A stretch of 64,000 nucleotides of DNA from Sphingobium sp. Z007 (lineage in GTDB: Bacteria; Pseudomonadota; Alphaproteobacteria; Sphingomonadales; Sphingomonadaceae). Shown here one piece after another: positions 26,363 through 35,659 of the stretch. Where the stretch lies: assembly GCF_900013425.1 (NCBI RefSeq), contig NZ_FBXK01000002.1, forward strand, positions 234,460 through 298,459. The letters run 5' to 3'. Position numbers and translations under genes: made by a program. The notes under the pieces are model-generated. The model did no database searches, had not been told where the DNA came from, and was given only the letters and a program-made list of their open reading frames with translations. The stretch's first letter is position 1; the number at the start of each line of letters is the position of its first letter.

Positions 26363-28744
26363 ATGGACCCGCAGCCCGAGGCGACAGGCCAGCCACTCTC
26401 CAGCGATGAGATCGGCCTGATCCACGCTTGGTGGCGCGCCGCCAATTACCTCTCGGTTGGACAGATTTATCTGCTCGATAATCCGCTGCTCCGCGAACCG
26501 CTCAAGATGGATCACGTCAAGCCGCGGCTGCTTGGACACTGGGGTACGACCCCCGGGCTTAACTTCCTCTATGTGCACCTCAATCGTGTCATCAAGGCGC
26601 GCGGCCTCAATGCGCTCTTCATCGCCGGGCCTGGTCATGGCGCACCAGGTGTCGTCGCCAACACATGGCTCGAGGGCACCTATAGCGAAGTCTATCCTGC
26701 CATCGGTCCCGACGAAGATGGCCTGCGCCAGCTTTTCCGGCAATTCTCCTTCCCTGGCGGCATTCCCAGTCATGCGTCACCCGATACGCCCGGTTCAATC
26801 CATGAAGGTGGTGAACTGGGTTATTCTCTTCTGCATGCGTTTGGCGCCGCCTTCGACAATCCCGATCTGATCGTTGCTTGCGTCGTCGGCGACGGCGAAG
26901 CGGAGACCGGACCGCTGGCGACCTCGTGGCACAGCAACAAGTTCCTTAATCCCGCGACCGACGGGGCCGTTCTGCCAATCCTGCATCTCAACGGTTACAA
27001 GATCGCAAGTCCGACTGTCCTTGCGCGCATTTCGCACACCGAGCTCGACGCGCTGTTTCGCGGTTATGGCTACCTGCCGATCTTCGTCGACGGCGAGGAG
27101 CCGGACGCGATGCACCGGGCGATAGCGGCCGCGCTAGACGACGCGGTCGATCGGATACACGCGATCCAGAAGGCCGCGCGCGACGGTGGGGTCACGACGC
27201 GTCCGCTCTGGCCGATGATCGTCCTGCGCAGCCTAAAGGGCTGGACCGGACCCAAGATCGTCGACGGGCAGAAGAGCGAAGGCTTCTGGCGGGCGCACCA
27301 GGTCCCGTTCACGATGGACAAGCCCGAGCATCTTGGGCTGCTCGAGGAATGGATGCGCAGCTACCATCCGGAAGAACTGTTCGATGATGGCGGGCGGCTT
27401 CGGCCCGAAATTGCGGCTCTGGCTCCGCGCGGCGACCGGCGGATGAGTGCCAATCCGCATGCCAATGGCGGGGCTCTGATGCGCCCTCTGCGGTTACCCG
27501 ACTTCGCATCCTACGCGGTCCCGGTTGTTCATCCCGGCGAGAGCGACGGCGAGGCGACCCAGGTGATGGGTACGTTCCTGCGCGACGTGGTGCGGGAGAA
27601 CGCCCAGGCCCGCAACTTCCGCGTTTTCGGTCCGGACGAGACAGCATCCAACCGGTTGCAGACGATCTTCGAAGCCACCGACCGGAGCTGGGACGCGGAG
27701 ACGATCGCGGACGATGTCCATCTCGATCCCAGCGGACGCGTGATGGAGGTGCTGAGCGAACATTGCTGCCAGGGATGGCTGGAAGGCTATCTGCTGACGG
27801 GCCGCCACGGCCTGTTTTCCTGCTATGAGGCGTTCATCCACATCGTCGATTCGATGGTCAACCAGCACGCCAAATGGCTGAAGACGGCGAAGGAGGTGCC
27901 CTGGCGTCGCCCGATCGCTTCGCTCAATTATCTGCTGACCTCTCACGTCTGGCGCCAGGATCATAATGGCTTCAGCCATCAGGATCCCGGATTTGTCGAT
28001 CATGTCGTCAACAAGAAGGCTGACATCGTGCGGGTCTATTTCCCGCCCGACGCCAATACCCTGCTTTTTGTCACCGACCATTGCCTGCGCAGCTGGGACC
28101 GAATCAATGTCATCGTTGCCGGCAAGCAACCTTCACCCCAGTGGCTCGACATGAATGCGGCGATCAAGCACTGCACGCGCGGCATCGGTATCTGGGATTG
28201 GGCCAGCAACGATCGCAGCGGAGAGCCGGATGTCGTCATGGCGTGTGCTGGCGACGTTCCAACGCTGGAGACACTGGCCGCGGTCAGCCTGTTGCGTGTG
28301 CAACTCCCCGAGCTCAAGGTCCGCGTCGTCAACGTCGTCGATCTGATGACGTTGCAGCCCAACAGCCAGCACCCTCATGGGCTCAGCGACAGCGCGTTCG
28401 ACGCGCTCTTCACGACGGATAAGCCGGTCATCTTCGCCTATCATGGCTATCCGGCACTAATTCATCGGCTCACCTACAAGCGTACCAACCACCAGAATAT
28501 CCACGTCCACGGGTTCGAAGAGGAGGGCTCGACGACGACGCCGTTCGACATGGTGGTCCGCAACCATCTCGACCGCTTCCATTTCATGGGGAAGGTTATC
28601 GACCATGTGGAGCTGCCCGATAGCGCGGCCGCCTACGCCAAGCAGACGATCGATGATCAGCTGGTCGAGCACAAGCGGTACATCGCGGCACACGGGATCG
28701 ATATGCCTGCCGTTCGCGACTGGCGGTGGCCCTCTGGAGCCTGA
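26363..28744 (+). CDS. xfp: Xylulose-5-phosphate/fructose-6-phosphate phosphoketolase
   Basis: A phosphoketolase of about 793 residues. It has the thiamine-diphosphate enzyme layout: [51 protein letters not shown] N-terminal blocks and a cofactor motif [11 protein letters not shown]. Later blocks are [18 protein letters not shown] and HPHGLSD. The enzyme cleaves xylulose 5-phosphate or fructose 6-phosphate with phosphate into acetyl phosphate and a sugar phosphate. ATG 26363 lies nine bases after AGGA; ATG 26357 is closer (3 bases) and less likely. It is followed by PHA-synthase-like, phosphotransacetylase and acetate kinase genes, which would use the acetyl phosphate. Confidence 0.96.
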   Translation: MDPQPEATGQPLSSDEIGLIHAWWRAANYLSVGQIYLLDNPLLREPLKMDHVKPRLLGHWGTTPGLNFLYVHLNRVIKARGLNALFIAGPGHGAPGVVANTWLEGTYSEVYPAIGPDEDGLRQLFRQFSFPGGIPSHASPDTPGSIHEGGELGYSLLHAFGAAFDNPDLIVACVVGDGEAETGPLATSWHSNKFLNPATDGAVLPILHLNGYKIASPTVLARISHTELDALFRGYGYLPIFVDGEEPDAMHRAIAAALDDAVDRIHAIQKAARDGGVTTRPLWPMIVLRSLKGWTGPKIVDGQKSEGFWRAHQVPFTMDKPEHLGLLEEWMRSYHPEELFDDGGRLRPEIAALAPRGDRRMSANPHANGGALMRPLRLPDFASYAVPVVHPGESDGEATQVMGTFLRDVVRENAQARNFRVFGPDETASNRLQTIFEATDRSWDAETIADDVHLDPSGRVMEVLSEHCCQGWLEGYLLTGRHGLFSCYEAFIHIVDSMVNQHAKWLKTAKEVPWRRPIASLNYLLTSHVWRQDHNGFSHQDPGFVDHVVNKKADIVRVYFPPDANTLLFVTDHCLRSWDRINVIVAGKQPSPQWLDMNAAIKHCTRGIGIWDWASNDRSGEPDVVMACAGDVPTLETLAAVSLLRVQLPELKVRVVNVVDLMTLQPNSQHPHGLSDSAFDALFTTDKPVIFAYHGYPALIHRLTYKRTNHQNIHVHGFEEEGSTTTPFDMVVRNHLDRFHFMGKVIDHVELPDSAAAYAKQTIDDQLVEHKRYIAAHGIDMPAVRDWRWPSGA

Positions 28745-28902
28745 GGGGTCACCGAGACGGGCGGTTTGGGAGAGCCCCGCCTCGAGAGACATGGCAGGCA
28801 TTATGCGCGTGCGCTCGTTAACGGACAAGCATCTGGGGACATCACGTAATGTTGTTTCGAGCCATGCCGGGCATGCCGCGACGTCCCCCGGAGAAACGCT
28901 GC

Positions 28903-30660
28903 ATGATCGATACGTCCGCAGACTGTGCCAAGTGCGACCCACTCGACGGCATCGCTCGGACGCTCGACCATGCCTCGGCCGCGGCAATCGCGCAGATGAC
29001 CTCTGGCCTGTCGCCGGTGACAATGATGCAGGCGTGGCTGGACTGGTGTGCTCATCTCACCATATCGCCGGGCAAGCGGCTGCAGCTTGCCGGCAAGGCA
29101 GGGCGAAAGGTCCAGCGGATTGCCGATTATGCCGTGCGACGTGTGGGGCAGGTCGATGCCGCGCCGGCGATCGAGCCGCTACCGCAGGACCGGCGCTTTA
29201 TCGATCCGGCCTGGCGGCAGTTCCCTTTCGACCTGATCTCGCAATCCTTCCTTCTCACCCAGCAATGGTGGCATGCGGCGACCACCGGCATCAGCGGCGT
29301 GTCCAGGCATCATGAAGAGATGGTGGCGTTCGCGGCACGGCAGATGCTCGACGTCATCGCGCCCACCAACTTCCTCGCGACCAATCCCGTGCTCCAGCGC
29401 AAGATCATCGAGTCCGGTGGTGAGTGCCTGGTCGAGGGTGCGAAGCATTGGATGGAGGATGCGGAGCGGCGCGCCCGAGGCGAGCCGCCCGTAGGGACTG
29501 AGGCGTTCCGCGCCGGGGAGACGGTGGCGATCACGCCCGGCAAGGTGGTGTTCCGCAACGCGCTGGTCGAGCTCATCCAATATGCGCCGACGACCGGGAT
29601 TGTCCGCCCCGAGCCGATCCTCATCGTTCCCGCCTGGATCATGAAATATTACATTCTCGACCTGTCGCCGGAGAACTCGCTAATCCGCTGGCTGGTGGCC
29701 GAGGGCTATACCGTGTTCGTCCTGTCCTGGCACAATCCCCAGAGCGCGGACCGCGACCTCGATATCGACGCCTATCTTCGCCTCGGGCCGATGGCGGCGC
29801 TCGACGCGGTCATAGCGATCACGGGCTCGGACAAGGTCCACGGCGTCGGCTATTGCCTGGGCGGGACGCTGCTGGCGATCACGGCGGCGGCCATGGCTCG
29901 CGACGGCGACGAACGCTTCGCATCGCTCAGCCTGTTCGCGGTGCAGACCGAGTTCAGCGAGCCGGGCGAGCTCGGCCTGTTCATCGACGAGGCGCAGCTC
30001 AACCTGCTCGACAATATGATGTGGAGCCGTGGCTATCTCGACAGTAGCCAGATGGGCGGCGCCTTCCAGATATTGCGGTCCAACGACCTGATCTGGTCGC
30101 ACATCCTCGGCACCTACCTGATGGGCGAGCGCGAACCCATGACCGACCTGATGGCATGGAATGCGGACGGCACCCGCATGCCCTACGCCATGCACAGCGA
30201 ATATCTGCGCACGCTCTTTCTCGACGACGATCTGGCCGAAGGCCGGTTCAAGGTCGAAGGGCGCACGATCACGCTCTCGTCGCTGCGTCAGCCGATCTTC
30301 GTGGTGGGGACCGAGCGCGATCTTGTCGCGCCGTGGCGGTCGGTCCACAAGCTGCACTGGCTGAGCAGCGCCGAGATCCGCTTCGTCCTGACCAGCGGCG
30401 GCCACAATGCCGGCATCGTGTCCGAGCCCGGGCATCGCCACCGCAGCTATCATGTCGCGACCCGCGTCCTCGACCGCCCCGCGCTCGATCCGGACGATTG
30501 GCTGGACCAGGCCGAGGCGCGCGAGGGATGGTGGACGGACTGGGTGGCCTGGCTCGGCGATCATTCCGGCGCGCCGCAGGCCCCGCCGCCGATGGGTAAT
30601 CCGGACAGGGGCCTCGTAGCGCTCTGCGATGCACCCGGCCATTATGTGCTGGAGCGCTGA
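28903..30660 (+). CDS. Poly(3-hydroxyalkanoate) synthase-like protein (PhaC, class I-like)
   Basis: A 585-residue alpha/beta-hydrolase of the PHA synthase family. The nucleophile motif GYCLGGT has Cys in place of the usual Ser of lipases, as in PhaC. A possible catalytic Asp lies in VGTERDLVAPW and a His in SGGHNAGIV. The N-terminal domain has ATNPVLQRKIIESGGECLVEGAKHW. The length fits class I enzymes. ATG 28903 has GGAG nine bases upstream; ATG 28849 is an alternative. It would polymerise hydroxyacyl-CoA as a carbon and electron sink. Its place between xfp and pta suggests a link with acetyl-CoA overflow. Confidence 0.9.
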   Translation: MIDTSADCAKCDPLDGIARTLDHASAAAIAQMTSGLSPVTMMQAWLDWCAHLTISPGKRLQLAGKAGRKVQRIADYAVRRVGQVDAAPAIEPLPQDRRFIDPAWRQFPFDLISQSFLLTQQWWHAATTGISGVSRHHEEMVAFAARQMLDVIAPTNFLATNPVLQRKIIESGGECLVEGAKHWMEDAERRARGEPPVGTEAFRAGETVAITPGKVVFRNALVELIQYAPTTGIVRPEPILIVPAWIMKYYILDLSPENSLIRWLVAEGYTVFVLSWHNPQSADRDLDIDAYLRLGPMAALDAVIAITGSDKVHGVGYCLGGTLLAITAAAMARDGDERFASLSLFAVQTEFSEPGELGLFIDEAQLNLLDNMMWSRGYLDSSQMGGAFQILRSNDLIWSHILGTYLMGEREPMTDLMAWNADGTRMPYAMHSEYLRTLFLDDDLAEGRFKVEGRTITLSSLRQPIFVVGTERDLVAPWRSVHKLHWLSSAEIRFVLTSGGHNAGIVSEPGHRHRSYHVATRVLDRPALDPDDWLDQAEAREGWWTDWVAWLGDHSGAPQAPPPMGNPDRGLVALCDAPGHYVLER

Positions 30661-30663
30661 GCA

Positions 30664-32085
30664 ATGGGCAGCCTCAAAATGATCGAGAACCGGACCTTCG
30701 ACGAGATCGTCGTGGGTGAGACGGCGAGCGTCACGCGGACCTTGGGCGAGCAGGACATTCAGCTGTTCGCCCTGGTTTCGGGCGACGTCAATCCGGCCCA
30801 TCTCGATGCCGAATATGCCGCCGGCGACATGTTCGGGCGGGTGATCGCGCACGGCCTATGGGGTGGTGGTCTGATCTCGGCCGTGCTCGGCACGCAGCTC
30901 CCTGGGCCGGGCGCGATCTATCTGAGCCAGAGCCTTCGGTTCAAGCGACCCGTAGGGTTGGGGGATACGATTGTCGCGTCGGTCACGGTACGCGAGAAGC
31001 GCGCCAAGCATCATATCGTCGTCTTCGACTGTTGCTGCATCAACCAGGCCGGCGAGGAGGTGATCAACGGCGAGGCTGAGGTCAAAGCGCCAACCGAGAA
31101 AGTAAGGCGCCCGCGCATGGCGCTGCCCGATATCCAGCTCTCGGATCATGACGGCTTCCGCCGGCTGATCGAGATGACGAGAAGCGTCGAGCCCGTTCCC
31201 ACGGCGATCGCACATCCCTGCACCACCGCCGCGATCCTGGCTGCGGCAGCCGCTGCCGAAGCCGGCCTGATCGTGCCGATCCTGATCGGCCCCGAGGCTC
31301 GCATCCGTGTGGCTGCCAAGGACGCCGGCAAGGATATCGGTGCCCTCCGCCTGATCGACGTGCCCCACAGCCATGCCGCCGCGGCGCGTGCGGTCGAACT
31401 GGTCCGCTCGGGCGAAGCACTGCTGCTGATGAAGGGATCGCTGCACACCGACGAACTTATGGGTGCTGTCGTTCCGGCTGCGACGGGCCTGCGAACCGAG
31501 CGCCGCATCAGTCATGCCTATCTGCTGGACGTCCCCGGGCATCCGGCGCCGCTCATCATCACCGACGCGGCGATCAACATCGATCCGAGCCTGGAAGACA
31601 AGGCCGATATCATCCGCAATGCGATCGACCTCGCGCATGTCATCGGCATCGCCTGTCCGAAGGTCGCGATCTTGTCTGCCGTGGAGACGGTCAATCCGGC
31701 GATCCGCTCGACGCTCGATGCGGCCGCCTTGTGCAAGATGGCCGATCGCGGACAGATCGTCGGCGGCGTCCTTGACGGTCCGCTCGCCTTCGACAACGCG
31801 ATCAGCGAGAAGGCGGCAAAGGACAAGGGCATCGTCTCCCCCGTTGCAGGGCGCGCCGAAGTCCTCGTCGTTCCCAATCTGGAAGCCGGCAATATGCTTG
31901 CCAAGCAGCTGACCTTTCTCGGCGGCGCGGACGCGGCCGGCGTGGTGCTGGGCGCGCGGGTACCCATCATTCTCACCAGCCGGGCGGATTCGCTCCGCAC
32001 CAGCGTAGCGTCATGCGCAATCGCGCTGTTGCTGGCGCGGGCCGCCCCCAGAGCCACGCCCGGCCCGATAGCGAAGCCGGCATGA
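30664..32085 (+). CDS. Fused MaoC-like hydratase and phosphate acetyl/butyryltransferase
   Basis: A 473-residue two-domain protein. Residues about 8-145 form a MaoC-type hot-dog hydratase (LVSGDVNPAHLDAEYA, FGRVIAHGLWGGGLIS). Residues about 170-465 form a phosphotransacetylase/phosphotransbutyrylase domain (TDAAINIDPSLEDKADIIRNAIDLA, GVLDGPLAFDNAIS, NLEAGNMLAKQLTFLGGADAAGVVLGARVPIILTSRAD). The second domain would interconvert acetyl-CoA and acetyl phosphate. The first may supply (R)-hydroxyacyl-CoA to the PHA synthase upstream. It starts four bases after the phaC stop and overlaps ackA by ATGA. Confidence 0.92.
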   Translation: MGSLKMIENRTFDEIVVGETASVTRTLGEQDIQLFALVSGDVNPAHLDAEYAAGDMFGRVIAHGLWGGGLISAVLGTQLPGPGAIYLSQSLRFKRPVGLGDTIVASVTVREKRAKHHIVVFDCCCINQAGEEVINGEAEVKAPTEKVRRPRMALPDIQLSDHDGFRRLIEMTRSVEPVPTAIAHPCTTAAILAAAAAAEAGLIVPILIGPEARIRVAAKDAGKDIGALRLIDVPHSHAAAARAVELVRSGEALLLMKGSLHTDELMGAVVPAATGLRTERRISHAYLLDVPGHPAPLIITDAAINIDPSLEDKADIIRNAIDLAHVIGIACPKVAILSAVETVNPAIRSTLDAAALCKMADRGQIVGGVLDGPLAFDNAISEKAAKDKGIVSPVAGRAEVLVVPNLEAGNMLAKQLTFLGGADAAGVVLGARVPIILTSRADSLRTSVASCAIALLLARAAPRATPGPIAKPA

Positions 32086-33278
32086 AGGCGATCGTCAGTC
32101 TCAATGCCGGCTCGTCGAGCATCAAGTTCGCGCTCTATCGCTTGTCGGGCGGACAGCTCGACTTCGATGCGGGCGGCAAGATCGAGGGTATCGGCACTAG
32201 CCCCCGGCTCGTCGCGCGCGACGCGGGCAGCGAGACCATCGTGGAAAAGACGTGGCCGGGCGGGGACGCACTCTCGCACGAGAATCTGCTCGAGGACCTC
32301 TTTGCCTGGGCGGCAACCCAATTGGGAGACCGCAAGGTCGCCGCGATCGGCCATCGTATCGTCCATGGCGGCGTGCGCTTCGCCGCGCCGCAGATCATCG
32401 ATGATACTTTGCTGGATGCGCTCGATGCCTTGATCCCATTGGCGCCGCTCCATCAGCCGCATAACCTCGCCGCGGTCCGGGCCTTGCGCCTGCTGGCGCC
32501 TTTGCTGCCGCAGATCGCCTGCTTCGATACCGCGTTTCACCATGGCATGCCGCCGTTGGCGACGCGCCTGCCGATTCCGCGCGCTTTTCACGGCCAGGGC
32601 GTGCGCCGGTATGGCTTTCACGGTTTGTCCTATGAATACATTGCGGGCCGCCTTCGCGAGATCGACCCTGCTCTGGCCGCAGGCCGCGTCATCGCCGCGC
32701 ACCTAGGCAACGGTGCGAGCATGTGCGCAATGCGTGCCGGGGCGAGCGTCGATACGACGATGGGCTTCACGGCGCTTGACGGATTGATGATGGGCACGCG
32801 CTCGGGCGCGATCGACCCCGGCGTGGTGCTTCATCTTCAGACTCAGGTCGGTATGGCCGCACAGGCGGTGGAGACGTTGCTCTATGAGCAGTCGGGCTTA
32901 CTCGGTGTGTCCGGGATTTCAGGCGATATGCGTACGTTGCATGCAAGCGACGCGCCGGAAGCGAAGGAGGCGGTCGCCCTTTTCGTCCAGCAAGCTGGCC
33001 GTCAGGCCGCCGCTCTCATTCCCGCGCTCGGCGGTCTCGACGGTCTCGTCTTCACCGCCGGCATTGGCGAGAATGATTCAGAGATTAGGGCTGCGATTTG
33101 CGAGCGCTTAGCTTGGACTGGCGTCATTCTTGATCTCGACGCAAATGCATCGAATGCGCCTGTCATCAGCGCGCCAGATAGCAGAGTGATCGTGCGGATC
33201 GTTCCCACTGATGAGGAGCGCGTGATCGCCGATCATACGGTCGCTCTTATCAATCGCCATGGAAGGGGGCGGCGGTGA
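32082..33278 (+). CDS. ackA: Acetate kinase
   Basis: A 398-residue ASKHA-fold kinase. The signatures are VSLNAGSSSIKFALY at the start, HRIVHGG, FDTAFHHGMP, FHGLSYEYI, HLGNGASMCAM and GFTALDGLMMGTRSG. It makes ATP from acetyl phosphate, which xfp produces, so it can yield ATP without respiration. Its ATG overlaps the stop of the fused pta gene. The stop overlaps the GTG that opens the cueR-like pseudogene. Confidence 0.96.
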   Translation: MKAIVSLNAGSSSIKFALYRLSGGQLDFDAGGKIEGIGTSPRLVARDAGSETIVEKTWPGGDALSHENLLEDLFAWAATQLGDRKVAAIGHRIVHGGVRFAAPQIIDDTLLDALDALIPLAPLHQPHNLAAVRALRLLAPLLPQIACFDTAFHHGMPPLATRLPIPRAFHGQGVRRYGFHGLSYEYIAGRLREIDPALAAGRVIAAHLGNGASMCAMRAGASVDTTMGFTALDGLMMGTRSGAIDPGVVLHLQTQVGMAAQAVETLLYEQSGLLGVSGISGDMRTLHASDAPEAKEAVALFVQQAGRQAAALIPALGGLDGLVFTAGIGENDSEIRAAICERLAWTGVILDLDANASNAPVISAPDSRVIVRIVPTDEERVIADHTVALINRHGRGRR

Positions 33279-33678
33279 GGCCGCGTGTTGATCCTTCGGT
33301 CACGCACCGGCGGAGCAGTGTATCACCGCGGGTGATCCGGCACTATGAGAAGATCGCCCTGATGCGAACCAGGCTTCGCAGCGATAACGGGTTATCGCGA
33401 CTGTTCGTTTCCCGCCCACCAGTTGCCATTTTATCGCGCGATCGCTCGCGATCTCGGTTTTCCTATCGTGGAGATCGCGGATCTCGTCTCCCTCTCCCTT
33501 TGGAGCGATTTCGAGCGCTCCAGGCCGAGGTCATGTCGCTTGCCCATCACGCGCGCCGAACAGCTGTCAGGCTCGCAAGCTCCAGACGACGCGCGTGCCG
33601 CTGCTCGATCTCGCGGATCGATGCGGTGGTGACGACCGGTCGGGATGCCCGATCCTCGATCAGCTGGTGGCTCGCTGA
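33275..33678 (+). pseudogene. Frameshifted MerR/CueR-like regulator
   Basis: Pieces of one MerR-family regulator lie in order but in different frames. VSPRVIRHYEKIALM and RSDNG (HTH region) are in frame with GTG 33275. A shift at about 33388 leads to ARDLGFPIVEIADLVSL and WSDFERS (dimer region). AEVMSLAHHARR follows in the first frame again. LLDLADRCGGDDRSGCPILDQLVAR, the CueR-like metal loop (C..GDDR..CPIL), ends the gene in a third frame. At least three frameshifts are needed, so it is unlikely to work. It sits just before a CueO-like oxidase gene, its expected target. Confidence 0.8.
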
Positions 33679-33725
33679 ATTCGCATTTAGCAAAGCAGGC
33701 GCTCCGCGCCAACCAGGAGGCGGTC

Positions 33726-35204
33726 ATGATGTTACTGAACCGGCGGACGTTGCTGGCGAGCGGGGGTCTGCTCCTGGCGGCGGCGTGTACGCGAAAATTC
33801 GGTTCGCCCGAGCGTGCCGGGACGCTTCCGATCCCGCGCCTGGTCGACGCGCGCCAACACGGCCAGCTGATCAACCTGAGAGCACAGGAAGGCGAGACCA
33901 CGTTCTTCCCTGGCCGGCGAAGCGCCACGCTCGGGTACAATGGTAGCTATCTCGGCCCGACGCTGCGGGTTCACCGCGGCGACGATGTGACGATGACCGT
34001 CGGCAACAGCCTGTCGGCTGACACAACGGTTCACTGGCACGGGCTGCTCGTGCCGGGCGAACTGGACGGTAGCCCGCACCAGCTGATCGCTCCCGGTGCG
34101 ACCTGGCGTCCTACGCTGCCGATCCGCCAGCCGGCGGCGACCCTCTTCTATCACTCGCATGCGCATGGGTTGACGGGTGAGCAAGTCTATTCGGGGCTCG
34201 CGGGCATGCTGGTTGTGACGGATGAGGAAGAGCAGGGCCTTGGACTGCCGTCGGACTATGGCGTTGATGATCTGCCCGTCCTGATTCAGGACCGGCAATT
34301 CGAGGATGGCCGGCTGGTCATGCCGACCGGCATGATGGTTGCTTCGCAGGGCCGCCGTGGCAACACGATTCTGGTCAATGGCGCACCCACGCCTCGGGCC
34401 GATGTTCCGGACCGCCTGGTGCGGTTGCGGCTCGTGAACGGTTCGAACGCCCGCATCTATGAGCTTTCGTTCAGCGATGACCGGACGTTTCATTGGATCG
34501 GCACCGAGGGCGGTCTCCTGGCGAGGTCCGTCGAACTGCAGGCCCTCACCCTGGCACCCGGCCAGCGTGCCGAGATATTGGTAAGCTTCGCCGATGGCAA
34601 GCCGGTCGCTCTGGTCACCGCTCAAGATGCGAGCGCGTCGATGATGGGGATGATGGGAGGTATGGGAATGATGGGCGACCATCACGACGATGAAGACGAC
34701 GCTTCAACGACGGAGACGGTGCTGACCTTCTCACCGCGCCCGGGCTTGGGCGGGCGGGCCGCAGCCGCTGTACCACTGCTCCTGGCGGCACGCACCGTAC
34801 CAGATCCTGAAGCGGCCGTAAGGCGCCGGCGCTTCGTGCTCAATATGTCGATGGGCGGTATGATGGACAGCGATGACGGCGCATACGCGATCAACGACAG
34901 GCCGTTCGACATTGATCGCATCGACGAGGAAGTCGGTCTCGGGGACGTCGAGATATGGAACGTCTCCGGGAAGAAGATGGCGCATCCCTTCCATATCCAC
35001 GGCGTGCATTTCGACGTGCTACGCCGCGATGGCGACGACCCGGACCTTCTCGATCAGGGGCCTCGCGATACGATCGTCGTGAAGGAGGCGGTAGAATTGT
35101 TGGTCCGGTTCGACCAGCCGGCCACCAAAGCACCTTTTATGTATCACTGCCATATCCTGGAACATGAGGATGAAGGCATGATGGGGCAATTCACGGTCGG
35201 TTGA
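33726..35204 (+). CDS. CueO-like multicopper oxidase
   Basis: A 492-residue multicopper oxidase. The N-terminus combines a Tat-like RRTLLASGG with a lipobox-like LLAAAC (Cys at about residue 22), so it may be a lipoprotein. Copper sites are HWHGLL, HSHAHG, HPFHIHGVHF and the last block MYHCHILEHEDEGMM. A Met-rich loop (MMGMMGGMGMMGDHHDDEDD, about residues 305-325) is the counterpart of the Cu(I) loop in CueO. It is closer to CueO/SufI-type oxidases than to the two CopA proteins in the window. ATG 33726 has AGGAGG five bases upstream. Confidence 0.93.
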   Translation: MMLLNRRTLLASGGLLLAAACTRKFGSPERAGTLPIPRLVDARQHGQLINLRAQEGETTFFPGRRSATLGYNGSYLGPTLRVHRGDDVTMTVGNSLSADTTVHWHGLLVPGELDGSPHQLIAPGATWRPTLPIRQPAATLFYHSHAHGLTGEQVYSGLAGMLVVTDEEEQGLGLPSDYGVDDLPVLIQDRQFEDGRLVMPTGMMVASQGRRGNTILVNGAPTPRADVPDRLVRLRLVNGSNARIYELSFSDDRTFHWIGTEGGLLARSVELQALTLAPGQRAEILVSFADGKPVALVTAQDASASMMGMMGGMGMMGDHHDDEDDASTTETVLTFSPRPGLGGRAAAAVPLLLAARTVPDPEAAVRRRRFVLNMSMGGMMDSDDGAYAINDRPFDIDRIDEEVGLGDVEIWNVSGKKMAHPFHIHGVHFDVLRRDGDDPDLLDQGPRDTIVVKEAVELLVRFDQPATKAPFMYHCHILEHEDEGMMGQFTVG

Positions 35205-35659
35205 TTCAATCCGGGTGCGTCGCCCAAAGCCTGCCAGGAGCGGGTGCATCTCACGGACGCGGCCAACGCCGGTGGCCCCTGTCGCTCGGACGGCAACGCC
35301 TGGCCGTGCCACTCTCGTCCAGCGACATCTTCGTGACAGCATGAACTCTCCAGGCGCTGCCGTTTTAGGCTCGTCAATATCGCTTGACCCAGGACTATGG
35401 TCCAAGGTCCACAATGATGATCTTGGCGCAGCCCGATAGCTCGGACGCCGTGACCGGGGAAACGGAGCGTGAGGGGTAACCGCTGCTCCTGCGTATAGAG
35501 TTATGGGGAGCCACGCTTGATGTCTCGTTTCGAAAGCCAACGCCGATTTTCGCTCGCCGGGTGCATGGTGGGAACGATGGCAGAAACCCTGCCTCCGACG
35601 GCTGTCGGCGCCTGTCCGCAAATCCATTCTAACCTTGTTTGACTGTGGATGACGGGGAG
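35205..35659. other. 455-base region ahead of fixL
   Basis: No gene is supported here. It contains the fourth copy (15/18) of the bipartite ECF-like motif (35470-35496). It also contains an imperfect dyad CTTGACC..GGTCCAAG at about 35388-35407, on a TTGACC start, which could bind a regulator. Nothing else is recognised. Confidence 0.45.
35470..35496 (+). promoter_or_regulatory. ECF-like bipartite motif upstream of fixL (15/18)
   Basis: TGAGGGGTA, nine bases, CCTGCGTAT. It has the same spacing as the copC and copA motifs, with three differences of 18. It lies on the fixL strand, 163 bases ahead of the likely start. Confidence 0.4.

Noticed and set aside
28742..28768. TGAGGGGTCACC after the phosphoketolase gene
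   Set aside because: No matching second half; it is an isolated half motif.
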